Below, piece by piece: positions 11,138 to 23,393 of a stretch of DNA of 64,000 nt. A program made the translations under genes and the position numbers. Origin of the DNA: Lepisosteus oculatus (Eukaryota > Chordata > Actinopteri > Semionotiformes > Lepisosteidae); assembly GCF_040954835.1 (NCBI RefSeq), contig NC_090709.1, positions 43,842,490 through 43,906,489 of the forward strand, given 5' to 3'. Within the stretch, counting starts at the first letter, position 1; each line of letters opens with the position of its first letter. The notes below the pieces were generated by a model. It searched no databases, had not been told where the DNA came from, and was given only the letters and a program-made list of their open reading frames with translations.

Positions 11138-11827
11138 ATAACTCTTGTGCTACAGCAGTAATGTTTCTGGGTGTGGATGAACATGACATAATAGACTGAC
11201 AGCAGGAACACGTGGCCCACAGGCAGTGACAGTATCGCTATATTTGGCTGCAGTATATTGTGTTGAGAGCAGCAATAACTTTCCTGCAGAGATGGGAGTG
11301 CCTTTAGTACAGCTCTTTCAATCAGACAGAGTAACAGGAACTGACCTAAAGTTTCGGCTGTGGATCCATCTCCACATAGGGGAAGGAGACAGTAAAATAG
11401 AGATGAAGAAACAAAAAGATTTGTGCTCGCTGCAAAGTAGCAAAGAGGTGGTCAGACACATAAAATAGCTTGGTGATAATTTGCAGCGACAGTTTTATGT
11501 TATTTAGTACACAGATTTCTCTTCATGTTCCTTAAGATGTGTAATTTGTATGTTGGTTGTAAGATTTTTTTTTTTGAGGGTACAGAAAATTGTATTGTAC
11601 GGCCAAATGTAAGGTTACGTTAAGAAAGCATTATTGTTACCTTTTGCAACGTTATTTATTTAAGACGGTTCTTCAGAATAGTGTCCCTTACGTATCTGTG
11701 ACTGTGGTCCAACAATAACGGTGCTGAAATAGCCGGAATGTGTGGGAAGAAGATGGAGATGGAACAGGAGGCTTATTCAGTCGATAGAAAGGTTGTGTAG
11801 GACTGAACACACTACGGTTATGGTACT

Positions 11828-11900
11828 GGGTTTAAGAGCATTACGATCCTACAGTCTCCTGATCCGTAATCAGATGCGTTATCCAATGCACCACTGGCCC
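11828..11900 (-). pseudogene. tRNA-Arg (ACG) pseudogene
   Basis: The minus strand matches tRNA-Arg (ACG) through GGGCCAGTGGTGCATTGGAT and TCTGATTACGGATCAG, with anticodon ACG and an intact anticodon stem. The T-arm and 3' acceptor are degraded. Confidence 0.7.
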
Positions 11901-12157
11901 TTGTACCGCATTCCTCAAGTGCACCACTGTCAGCTTGCGCCGCTACAATAATAAATCGCCCCAGTCCAAATTTTCTCAATTAGGTGTACGTTTTCTATGT
12001 GTATTTAGTTAAACAGTCTTTCATTTTGTCTGTTTTAAAAATTGCATCTCTTTAAAACAGACAAACGAGTTTATGTGTCGCGCTGAAATTGACACATGAG
12101 GGAATTCAAACGAAAGAAATCACAGAAAAGATATCGCGCTTAAAAAGAAATCCAGAG

Positions 12158-12220
12158 TGGAGATGCTGGTGATAGAAAACGATGCATGAGATGCTTTACC
12201 TCTGAACTAAACTCGGCTCT
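12158..12220 (-). pseudogene. Short tRNA-like remnant, possibly tRNA-Ala
   Basis: The minus strand has TTTAGTTCAGAGGTAAAGCA (A-box-like) and ends CCAGCATCTCCA like tRNA-Ala. It is shortened to about 63 nt and the stems are poor. Confidence 0.35.
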
Positions 12221-13012
12221 TTAATTGTGTTAGGAAGAGTGAATAGCCAACAGTGTACATTTTAAAAATCAAAGCAAGACAATGAGACACAAAGAGAATT
12301 CGGAACACGAGCCTCTCCTTCATTGTTTAATGAGCTTTTAATGAACGCCTAAGTGAAAGACAAATTCACTATTTTCACTTTGTGATTAAAAAACACTTTT
12401 ATCACGTTAAGCACTCCTGATGGTGTCGAATAGTTCTCTTTTCTACCTTCATCATTTGAGGATCCCCAGCTAAAATATCTTTTTAAACTACAACAAAATT
12501 GCAATATTTTGAATACTATTTAAGTTTACATAGTCACATTCCCGTGCTATTGACTTGGGCGCTCAACTATTAACTTCTTGTAGTTTGACTTGTGCCAAAA
12601 GTTTGAAATCTCTGCAACTATCAGGATGCTTAAGGACATCCAAAGAAACCCCATCACATTTAGGGGAGACGGTGTTGAGGTCGGATTAATTTGAAATGCG
12701 TCTCTGGGGACTTTTGATTTACCAACGTTATGTTTAACTGAAGGATACGCTGACTGACTGTGCCATAGAAACTAACGCACATCACCTTTTTCTACATTCA
12801 CAGGTTTTTGGCTAAAGACAAAAAAATCTTTTTCGTTTCCTTGCCAGCTGGCAGTAATTCCTCTGCACTGACAAAACAGATGAGTATTTTATCTTTTGCA
12901 ATTTGTATGGATTTTTTTAAAAACAAGTTGCTCCAAAAATTAAATGAACACTTCCATTAAATTTACTGTAGAAGCATGTTGCTGTCCATAATGATAAACT
13001 GTGTGGCAAGAC

Positions 13013-13086
13013 AGGCACCACTGGGACTCAACCCCAGGATCTCCTGTTTACTAGGCAGGTGCTTTAACCAACTAAGCCACAGCATT
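13013..13086 (-). pseudogene. tRNA-Thr (AGU), weakened acceptor
   Basis: The minus strand reads GTGGCTTAGTTGGTTAAAGC, CCTGCCTAGTAAACAGG (anticodon AGT) and a T-arm with GGGGTTGAGTCCC. The D, anticodon and T arms are close to the vertebrate gene, but the acceptor stem is mostly wobble or mismatched. Confidence 0.65.
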
Positions 13087-13530
13087 CTCGCGTCCTAGTG
13101 TTAATCCTGCATCAGCAGGGTCAGCTTGTCAGCACGCCCGTCTCCATTTGGTGGTTTGAGCTGACGTTGCCATGACGTTGCCATTAAATGCGACCGAGAA
13201 TAATCCAAACAGAGAACTAAGCCATGGCATTGGCATCAGATATCCCTTTTACAGCCACTTGGACACATCTCAATTGCTCTGAGACACCTGCATTCAGTGT
13301 GCGCTGAGCCTGCTCGCTGAGCAAGTGACAAGAAATGGCTTATGTCAAAGGAGTTCAATATGCTTTTTATGTTCAATGGGCTGTCCACTACAGCTAACAC
13401 TGAAGCGCAGCACAGGCTCTGTGGTTTGACATCTCACAAGGTAAATGTTGAAATTGTAGGTGGAAGAGGAAAATTACCCTTGAGTATGGGGAAAGAGGCC
13501 AACTCATGTCCGGAGGGGGATAAAGCGTGT

Positions 13531-13612
13531 ATGGCGGTGGCCTAGTGGTTAAAGCACTCTCCTCTTAGTACATGATACTCTGCACAAGTAGGTTCGAACC
13601 CCATCCTCCTCG
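13531..13612 (+). pseudogene. tRNA-Ser (GCU)-like pseudogene
   Basis: GGTGGCCTAGTGGTTAAAGC, a variable arm with CTCTGCACA and T-arm GGTTCGAACCCCATCCTCC align with tRNA-Ser (GCU). The anticodon loop has changed (CTCTTAG) and its stem is broken. Confidence 0.6.
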
Positions 13613-13919
13613 AGGAAGGGCTTTGACACATTTTGACCTTTTTAAACTTGGTGTGCTTTCGTTTCGTTTCTTCGCTCCTGTACTACAGCAATAATATTTC
13701 TATAGGTGTATGATCATGGTAGCCTGACAGCAGGAACATGTGGCCCACAAACAGTGACAATATCAGAGGTGTCTGCAGTGTGTTGGTTTGTGAGCAATGA
13801 TAAAATAACTTGACATGGAAGCAGGTGTGCCTGCATTAATACAGCTCCATTGAGAGGAAAAAGTAACACAAGAACCAACTTAAATTCAACAGCACGTTTC
13901 TGCAGCTGAAAACGGAACC

Positions 13920-14003
13920 TACTCCACGTGATGATTGAGCTCACAACCTTGGTATGACTCCACTACAAAAGCACCACAACCTGACCAATTGCGCTACTGG
14001 AGC
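13920..14003 (-). pseudogene. tRNA-Ile (UAU) pseudogene with intron
   Basis: The minus strand begins GCTCCAGTAGCGCAATTGGT and ends AAGGTTGTGAGCTCAATC then ATCACGTGGAGTA, like intron-bearing tRNA-Ile (UAU). The anticodon region has been altered to GCTTTTGTAG. Confidence 0.6.
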
Positions 14004-14116
14004 AGCACAGCACAGTAGCACATTTTCCTCAGTGCACTCAAACAGTGCTTCTTCCCTAGCCTACCAGCTTCAAGACTTTTTTAAATCGATCAAAGATTCA
14101 TTGGAAAAGGTTTGTA

Positions 14117-14188
14117 GATGGGTCAGGTGGGAATCACACCCAGATTCACTGCTTGCAAGGCAGCTATGTTCATCATTATACCCAGGAC
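14117..14188 (-). pseudogene. tRNA-like remnant, parent unassigned
   Basis: The minus strand contains CTGCCTTGCAAGCAGTG, an anticodon-arm-like hairpin, and GGGTGTGATTCCCACC, a T-arm-like hairpin. I cannot name the parent tRNA. Confidence 0.4.
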
Positions 14189-15174
14189 TGGCGCCAGGGG
14201 AATGATCTGTAGGGGGGGGTCTGAAATCCTGAGGGGGGCAGTGATATTTTGGTTTAAACGGAGCCGTTGCAACCATCCAAGTGAATTCTCGTAAGCAAGC
14301 CACTGATTAGTATTTCATGTTAGAAGATAACGACAAGCAATCTGGTATTTAGTGATAAAGAACAGTTCCATGTTCATCAGAACTCACGTGATTATTTTTG
14401 CCTGGAGCATCAACCATATGTGTTCATTTTTTCAACAACATCAACAGTAACGAGGATCTGAATCATTAAGAAATCATTGTAAAACTAACAGAAAGTACAA
14501 ACTTCTATAACTACAGTCCTAGTTATATAACGATTGTAAGTATAAGGATAAACTACTGCAAGCCATTGGTCCACCTGAGCAAATAAGGTCATAATAATGT
14601 TGACACCCCAAAACATAGACACTATGTAACGTGCTGTTCCTGGATGGATAGCCCCCTGCACATCAAACAGTCTGATGTAGTAACTGTGAATTCGGGGTTA
14701 GTATAGTTATCTGACCATTGACAAAGTACAACTATTTTTTACGGCTCAAGTTAAGTAAGTGAAAGTGTTCAAAAACTTTTTATCCAAACCTTTTATCCAA
14801 AACTGAGGGGGGTGGAACTGTTCAGTTGAGGGGGCGATTTTGACATGCCAGTAATATTTTCACAAAATGTCCAAGAGTTACGAAAACACTTACTTTGTGT
14901 ATAAAGTACATTGTGTACACACTGTAAGTTCACAACGCGAGAAATACTGCTCAATATGGGATCCTGTCCAGGAATATCAGGGCTGTAAGGGGGTCAGATC
15001 TATAGATGTAGTAAACACATTAGTGGAGACAGTGTGTCTGTTCTCTGTATGAGAGCCGGACAGGAAGAATAATCTGTGGTCTGGGAAGGAGAGACCCTCG
15101 TTGGAAGAGCGACGCTTCTCACAGGAGAGAATGAAAAAAAATCTTTGGGGGAATTAAAAGCACTTATGGGGAGT

Positions 15175-15246
15175 GACCTTGTGGTGCAACGGTAGTGCAT
15201 CTGATACCACATCAGAAGGCTGTGTGTTCAAATCATGTCGAGATTG
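15175..15246 (+). pseudogene. tRNA-Trp (CCA) decayed duplicate
   Basis: This is the segmental copy of the intact gene at 8135. It keeps the CCA anticodon, but substitutions disrupt the acceptor stem (GACCTTG against CGAGATT) and the anticodon stem. Confidence 0.8.
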
Positions 15247-15801
15247 GCTGATGTATGTTCAGGTTCAGCTGGTGCCGAACCCGGAAATTATACCATGCAG
15301 TTTGGTTTTATCTGTACACCACATAGATAATCTAAATGAAATAACAGAGCAGTACAGAACACGCATTCAGGAAATTACACAGCAAGTCATTTTGAACATG
15401 ACAAGAGAAAAGGCACACTGCACATCCGTGAAACATCACGTCCGACTTTAGAGACAGTTACATCACAGAATGGAAGTTTCAGGCCCCTTTTTCATTACAG
15501 GTTCAAACTAACCTGAAAGTTACAGAGTTTTAGGTAACTTTTGTATTAAAAAGTGTCTGAAGCCTGTAAATATAATTTGCCCTTTTTTAAATTGTGGATG
15601 AAATCCAATCCCATGTACCAAGACCTTACAGTATATTCATGTGAATTAAAATGACTAACGCTATTGGACATTAGCTGGTGCTTTTTGTAACGATTTGCTA
15701 TTTCATGCTGGAAAGAAGGAAACCCGACCAACGTTTGCTTTCAGGTGTGGTTCATTCACATAATGGACATCTATTTCTGAGTAGCCTGATTTAAAAACAC
15801 A

Positions 15802-15874
15802 CGAACCCGGTAGAAGTCGAACCTACAATCTCATGATGCAAAATCAGACGCGTTATCCATTAAACCACTGGCCA
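15802..15874 (-). pseudogene. tRNA-Arg-derived pseudogene, loop now UUG
   Basis: This is the segmental copy of 8775. The D-arm and GCGTCTGATTTTGCATCA are preserved, but the anticodon position now reads TTG and the acceptor is mismatched. Confidence 0.6.
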
Positions 15875-17962
15875 ATCATGTAACTGAATTGCACCATGGT
15901 AAGTTCAGCGCTGCAACTAGTAATACACCATCCCATCTAAAATTTCTAAGTGAGAAACGTGTTTTCTACATTTTTATCAGTTTTAAAATATCATCTCTTT
16001 AATACAGACAAAGGGTTTGTGTGTCACTTTGAAATTCTGATTGATTTAGAATTCAAAGAAAAAGATGTTTTCTTGAACAACGCAGTGAAATTATGACATC
16101 TTTCACTCTACTTCTCTCTTGTAGTAAAGCAGACCTTGCAGTGTGAGCATTTACTCCAGTAAATTAGGTCATGTATCATGTTAAATCACTTCTTCAAAAC
16201 AAAACATTTCCTGGTGCACGTTTTCTCCATGAAAAAAAATACATTTTTCCCTTACATGATTTCTCGTTTTTTTTTTTCCATCAGAGTACAGAAAGAAGAA
16301 AAAAGGGAAAAGCAGTGTCGCAAAAAAACTCCATCGCCCTTGGGAGATGTCAAGCTCATCGGATATGAAAAGTGCCCAATAAAAGCAATTTCTCTTCATT
16401 TATCTTAGCTTCAGGGCTGCTTTTGTGTGTAGAGGAGGCAACTTGCTCAGCCAGCAGACTCAGCGCTTACTGAATACAGGTATGTTTTGAGTGTCATGCT
16501 GATCGTCTTATAAATGCAAAAGAAACTTTTAAAGCTGATAAAGTAATTTGCATGTGGCTACAACATCCCTGGAAGAGAGATTTTATCAGTTGCACATAAT
16601 CGATATTTTTTACTTTTTGTTCAGCACTGGAAATCTATTTTTTTAAGTTTTCTTAAGAAGATCTCATGAAGTATTGCCAGGACCTACCTTTAGCACTCAA
16701 TAGCGATATTAATGGAGTAGAAATGTAAGATAAATTGATGATCTGAGCTAAAATAGTCCTTACGCGCCTCCTGTAACAGTGTTCGTATTCATAGCAAGTA
16801 ATATTCTTTTTCAACCCCAAACGTTGCTATTGCATTAAGCTTTGTGCGACCATTGGAGGTTTCGGTAGCTTCTGGAGAGCGCCCTTTTCCAAACTGAAAC
16901 CTATAAGAACATTATTCAAGGTACACCATGTCCCAGAATCGTTCATCGGGACTAGGATTAATATCAATGGAAAGTACTTCAAGATTTAACTGAAATATTA
17001 AAAGAGTAGGAAAGCATTTAAAATAGAAAAAATCAGTTCAGATGATATTTAATTTTTGAGAAATGGGCACATACTGTACATCAGCTCAGTGAGCAGTGCG
17101 AGGTGCTCTCCTGGAGATGATGTTAAATTAGTTAAAATCATGTGATAGTTGAAAAAGCTTAATACTTAGTGAAACAGCCAGCACAAATGGTTGCGTTTGT
17201 GATTATGTCACTTCTCTACTATAGCAGCGTTGATAAAAGACCCTCTGAAAGCAGTAAAGCACTGCACAACTGAATTCGTTGCTATTTGGAGAAATCCACA
17301 AACTCGTGTTTTTCATGTGCTTTAAAAGACAGCCATACTCACCGACAAAATAACGACACTGCAGCTGATTTTTTCCGAAGCACAGTTGACCTTTCTGAGC
17401 CAAATGATGAAGCTCACCCAGTGAATACTATAGCAGAAGGTGGAGGAAAGTGCAACTTTGTAACTACTGCAACCACAGGGACAACTGCAATAAGCAGAAT
17501 CAACTTCCCATCGAATGGTGTTGTTGTCTGAGGTACGCGATGTGAACGTGTGCAGAGAATCCCACAATCTCTTCAAAACTTGGACAAAGTATTTCTGATG
17601 GAGTGCTGTGCGCAAAGATTGAATAAGCTTTGCTCCTGCCGATGATTCTGCATGAAAAAGCACAGCATTCAAGTTTCACAGAAAAATGCACCTTGCCTAC
17701 AAAACCAATTTAAAAAACAATTGCGGCACACTACGATTCACACTGACTCAAAAGTGATCACGGCAGATGTTGTTCCCTGCATAATGCTGAAGGGACCAAA
17801 GAGCATTGCTGTTGGGAATACAAAATGAGGCTTTTTTATGCCTTGATGTTAAGCTGACAAAGACTATCTTGAAACACCTAGTTCAGTCTCTCGACAGACT
17901 GTCAAGCAAAGCTTTTACCCATTGAAGTCGCAATAGAAGGAAGGTCTTAACCCACCAACACT

Positions 17963-18042
17963 TAGCAGCGGCAAGATTCAAACCTAACCCAGCGAAGAAA
18001 ATGGAGCACAAACCCAGCACTTAGACCACCCAGCCACACTCC
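17963..18042 (-). pseudogene. tRNA-Leu (AAG)-like pseudogene
   Basis: The minus strand aligns from GGAGTGTGGCTGGGTGGTCT to TTGAATCTTGCCGCTGCTA with tRNA-Leu (AAG), including the long variable arm. The anticodon loop is changed (GTTTGTG). Confidence 0.6.
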
Positions 18043-19079
18043 CAACACCTTACTCTTTTGGAGAACGTCGGGTGGGTTCAGCTCTTGTTGTGCGATGCTT
18101 GGAAATGACTGCACCTTCGTTTTCCGAGATGTTTCCTATCACTTCTTTGTCAGCTCTGAATATAGTGCTTCTTTGGAGCAGGCTTCAGACCTTTTATTTT
18201 ATTTATAAAGGAGGGCGCATTCAGAAACGTGTAATTCCTGTTTTAGAAATACTTTGGGCGATGTGTTTTATATAACGCACAAACAGTATTCTGATTGTAT
18301 ACTGTAGACCTGTGTAGCAATCATACTGGACGTGACTGGGATTCTGAAATGTTTCTTGAAAAGGTATTCAGGGCTGCTTGAATCTATAATAAAAAAGTGA
18401 CCCGAAACTTCCTACCTTCCAATCACTGATGTAGCTCTCCCTAAACCTGTACGTGATGTTTTGCAGATGTGCAATGTGCCTTTACTCCTGTATTAAAACT
18501 GACCTCTGTTGTTGGGCGGAGTTGAAGGAGAACTAACTGCACAGAAAAAGTACGTAACAATAAAATGTTTCTACACTTCAAAATGTCCCTTTAAATCCCT
18601 GCTCACACACGTCGGTGTGGGGAGCGGGCAGGTAGAGAGCTTTTACAGATGCTCATGATGTTTCTCATGAGGTGTTACCTGCAGTAGCATCTCTCTCCAC
18701 GCCTTTGGAAAGAAAAGAGTGGCTCCAGTGCAAGGTATGGTCAGAACAGCTGGTCTGATTGTCTTAGAAAACAAGAAATTAAAATCAACAGGGAAATTGA
18801 ACAATACAGAAATCAGTGCAGTATACAATAGGAAGCAATCAAACAAAATGCTCAGCAAAAATCGTAGTTGAGTAAATTGGTGGAAAAAAATATTTGTAAG
18901 CAAAGGAGAGCCCGCGCTGCGCGTGAAACACATCAATCGTTCAGCATTTCAGAAACATTTCATTGAATTGACAAAGAAGAGCCTTTAATGAACTATTCTT
19001 TACCCCTCTGTTCCTACTGTATTTAATACCACCATCTATTGTCTCCTCTAACTGTGTATTCTCATCCTGCTTATCTTGT

Positions 19080-19190
19080 GTATTTTTTTAACTTTATTGG
19101 TTTCATTCTGTAAAGCGCTTTGGAAAGCCACCTTTAAAGGCACTATATAATGTAAAGATTATTATTATTATGATTAATAATAATGAACAG
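19080..19190 (+). repeat. Dispersed repeat tail (AAAGCGCTTT type)
   Basis: CTGTAAAGCGCTTTGGAAAG, then CCACCTTTAAAGGCACTATATAA and an ATT-rich end. The same tail occurs inverted at 39575-39650 and near 29500. It is probably the 3' end of a LINE or SINE. Confidence 0.6.
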
Positions 19191-19682
19191 TGCATTTAAC
19201 ACTGAGCACATGCGGTCCTTCTTTGCAAAGGATTGCAAAGGTTGGGAATTAGCCTTTCACTCGTGTTGTTGAAGACCGTATCCTGGCTTTGTTGCAGGAA
19301 ATGTCTGGATGCCATCACCGGATCAAGGAGAGGATCAGGGTTTTGGGAAGTCTTTTTGATGCCTGACACTGTGTGTTGTAACGGGTGTCATTCTGGACCT
19401 AAACAACAGAGAACACTGTTGAAATCGCTGAACTGCCTAGCGGACACTTTGTCGCCTTCTTCTGACCTGTATTTAATGCGATTCTCTGAAAACTTGGCAC
19501 GTTATATCTGCTACCTTTATGGAGGGCACACTCATAAGAATCATAGATTCGATCACAAGCATCTAAAAATGAGCATGAGAAAATGACATCACGCTATAAG
19601 CCTGAATGGCACAAATTCTCCTGTTACTTCTGCAGCAAATGTGTGTTTTTTGCTTCTTAACACTGAGATAGTTGGAGATATT

Positions 19683-19741
19683 TGGCAGCAGTGGGATTCC
19701 AACTCACACCCCCAAAGAGACTAGAGCTTTAATCCAGCTCT
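19683..19741 (-). pseudogene. tRNA-Leu (AAG), 5'-truncated
   Basis: The minus strand has GAGCTGGATTAAAGCTCTAG, then TCTCTTTGG and a TGAGTTGGAATCCCAC T-arm. The D-arm and 5' acceptor are missing. Confidence 0.6.
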
Positions 19742-22475
19742 AAATTAAAAACTGGGTGACTTGTAAGGGCTGGTAGGAGAGGAAAGGTATAAATGCTTCT
19801 TTTTTTGGACAAAGTCTTTATCTTTACTAAAAGAAGGAAAGAAATATTTGATTATTATTTTTTCACCAGTTGTTCTGATCAAATTATTGTAACGCAGTGC
19901 CATATTAAGGTATAATATGTACATGAACGTCATGTCTGAGTCGATGATGGCAGCTGAGTATCACTGGAGGACAGTTCATCATGAGTGGGTAAGCCTGCAT
20001 AATGAGGGAGAAGAGATCGGCCTCTCTGACGCAGTGTCCAGTGACACTAACCTTCTGTCCTACTGTTCTCTACTTATGTAGAGGGTGAATGTTTATGTAG
20101 GTGAATGTTAGGTTTCATTCTTGTAAAATATTTCCGAGCACTTTTTTTGTTGCTGAAAATTAAACTTGTGCATTAGAATTAATTCCGATATTGTCACCTA
20201 ATTCTATACATTGTTTCATCAGACTAGAACATTTAGAGGAGCTCAATTGCATTTATGAATTGCATAGTGATATTATTTCTTTCCATTTAAATACTTCAGT
20301 CAAAAATGTAGAGAAGGTGCTCCTGTTTTCACCATTATAAGAACTGTGATGCACCAGTAATATTTACTCTCACAAAAGTATTGTAATTGTATTGTTCTGT
20401 TCTGTAACAATCTTGAGTGACACAAACCTTCTGTTTTACTGCACTACACTTCTCCAGAGGCCAGTTCAGCACACAAGGATCCTCAGTCAAACAAACACTG
20501 CAATCGCTTGATAAACGCCATTTCTCATCCTTTCTCTTAGTGTCGGTGCTACTATTGTATGCAAAGGAGGCGACTTGACAATTAAATCTTAAAGAGAGTC
20601 TTCATGGAGGTGTGCGTCGGCAAGCTGGGCAATTGACTGGGCTTGTGAAGAAACCAATCTCATTCAACAACCATACAAATTGCACAGCTTAAGGCACATG
20701 AAGCGAAATCTGTGAGCTGATTGACACAAAACAATGTCACTTCACATTATTTGCAAAGTTGTTTTGCTTGTCTGACCACCTCTTCCTACTTCACAGTGAG
20801 CACATATATTTCAGTTTCTTTCCCCCATGTGGAGATGTATCCACTGCCAAAACTGCTGTCTGATTATTTAAATTATCTGTAAAACTGTTACATGACTTCA
20901 TCTAATTGTAAATTTATAAGACGGTCTATGAGACATTTGTTAGAGTAGCTGAATCCCAGGGCTCGTATGGAATCACACACAGACGGGTCTTCTGTGTGAT
21001 CTGAGTCCCACTGCCCAGAGCTACAGACTGGTCAAATGGTCACTATTGTAGACACGACCATCGGACCATCGGCTACAAATAATCAATATACTGATCATAG
21101 TGTCACTACTGGTGTTTATTACATAAATACTATATATAAATAATAAGATAATTCCACACTCATATGTGTTATAAAACATTTATAAACATTTTGGGAGGCT
21201 GACATACAGTAAAGAAAGTAATACTGAAGGGCTGGAAGTCCTGGAAAGCGTTAATAGAACCTTCTTGCTTTCAACCTGGAACAGAGCCCACAACTGCCAG
21301 ATCAGTGACCCCTGAGCCCAGTTCACAGAGAGGAGAACCAGGAGCTCTTTTATGTCTCTAAGAGGGCTGGGAGGAAGGAAAAAAGGGGGAAATGTGACAT
21401 GAGTCCAGGCTGTTCTGTCTGATATTGTTCATGTAGCAGCACTGATTGTCTGAATATCTTCTAGTTCTGGATTGTGAGGATAGAGAGCAGTACAGAGTTG
21501 AGCTTCTGTCTGAGTGTGAGTCTGAGCTGTGAATCTGACTAAGAGAATAATGATTTTTTATTCTGCCTGAGAATTTTTCCTGATAATTTTTCTTCTTTTC
21601 CAAGTGGTGTTACATCCCCTTCAGATACTCTACACAGACTGCCAGAGAGAAGAGGAGAGAGAGATGGACAGATAAGAGCACATACAGCAAGAGACACATA
21701 CGTCACATACACATACGTTACTTTGAAGCAAGTGTTCATTTCTTTTCTGGAACAAGTTGTTTCTGAACTTCAAGAAATTCATACAACTTCTGAAAGATAA
21801 AATACAAATCTTGCTTCTCAGGACAGAAGAAATGCTGCAAAAAAATGCCAGTGATTTGTGAAAAGCAATGGGAATGTGTCCCTGTGCAGCTGTTAAACAA
21901 AGGGCTGCTGGGTCAAACGCACTCAGGGACGTGCTTCAGATTGTGATGATGTAAACATAATCTCCGCTAAAAATTGAAGGGATTTGTTCGCAAACCCTCT
22001 TGAATGTTGCAGGAAATCTTCGTGTTTTACTCGTGTGCAACTACAACAAGTAAACAATTAAGTACCTAAGTCAATGTCCAAGAAACCATCCTCACGTGTG
22101 GAATTTTTCTTTAACTGGCTGTTGGGAGAATTCATTTATACACCCGTTGTATCCTTAGCAAAAATATTTTAAAATTAGAACACAGATTTGTTGGAGAACT
22201 TGACAATCCTTGACAATCATTATTAAATGAGCATTATACAAATGTGCGTTGATATTTTTAATATGTACCTTAATTGTAATGTATATATATAATTGCTTTG
22301 ATATGGATGTTCATTTGAAGGAATTGAGGAAACTATGAAGGATCGCAGAACAACCAAAGATACATTTGGGCATCTGCTATTGGTAAAGATTAACGAATAC
22401 AGTAAGTGTGAAGCTTGCACACACACGAGAGAAAAAAATCAGTTTAAATTCACTTCATTATACTGACGGTGTGTA

Positions 22476-22547
22476 TAGCAGAGGATGGTTTCGATCCATC
22501 GACCTCTGGGTTATGGGCCCAGCACACTTCCGCTGCGCCACTCTGCT
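22476..22547 (-). tRNA. Initiator tRNA-Met (CAU)
   Basis: The 72-nt minus-strand gene begins AGCAGAGTGGCGCAGCGGAA, has CCCATAACCC in the anticodon region (three G:C pairs typical of initiator tRNA) and the eukaryotic initiator T-loop GATCGAAACC. Acceptor AGCAGAG pairs with CTCTGCT. Only one base differs from the usual vertebrate sequence. Confidence 0.95.
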
Positions 22548-23393
22548 GACAGCTGTCATAGGGTGATTCAACACAACTGCTCTATCTTTGCTTTCTAAAA
22601 GTGCGCCCGAGATGAAAAGTCTAAACGGTAAACGCAGACGTCATTTTGAGCACTTGGTCTTTTATAGTACAAATATCACACGCTGCACTACATGGGCGTG
22701 TCTTCAAGATCGTTGAGAACCAAACCTTCTGCTTTCCCAAGCAACTGATTTTTCCTCCTTAATTCACAAATCTTCAATGAGAATCAGTGAAACGAAAACC
22801 AAACACATGTCCACACTCGCGTCCTAGTGTGAAAGAAAAATGATGGAAGCATTTGAGAAATAAGAAGAGTAGTCTGAACAGCTCCAGTCTATCAACTGCT
22901 CTACAAAGTGATCGCTACTTCCACACCCAGTTTATAACACTGACAATGATTCAGGAAGCACAGCAAAGTTCTAAAAGCAGTGGTTGAAAAGCGTCTAGAT
23001 ACATAAAATGACAGTTTCTCAAAAGTAAAATCTTCAGCTTTTAAATATTGTCATCCACATATTTTCGTTTTTCTCTTTTTTACATAACACGCTTTCGAGA
23101 AATAGACTGTCTTGTAATGAAGGCTGCATTAGAAAATGTGTATCTAAATTAAAATCAGGTTTATGACTTCTGCGTTTTTCAGCTTTCTTAGCGCTTGGGT
23201 CTTGATTCAGATATTGCAATGAAAGCAACAGGGGAGTAAGTTTTCCTTTTCTAAATCAAAGGTGATCTGCTCACAAGGAAGTATAAAAACTTCAGCGTTT
23301 ACTTTTTGAAGACCGCAAATTGTCGAAACACTATTGCTTCATAAGCTAATAAGTAACGTTTCTGAGCACGCATTGTATTACTAATGAACAAGT

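Noticed and set aside
20940-21010. tRNA-Asp-like remnant on the minus strand
   Set aside because: Only a loose T-loop and a possible anticodon-arm match; stems do not form well enough to list.
21250-21330. tRNA-like unit on the minus strand similar to the 54.9-kb array
   Set aside because: GTTGTGGGCTCTGTTCC is suggestive but no A box or spacer of the array is present.
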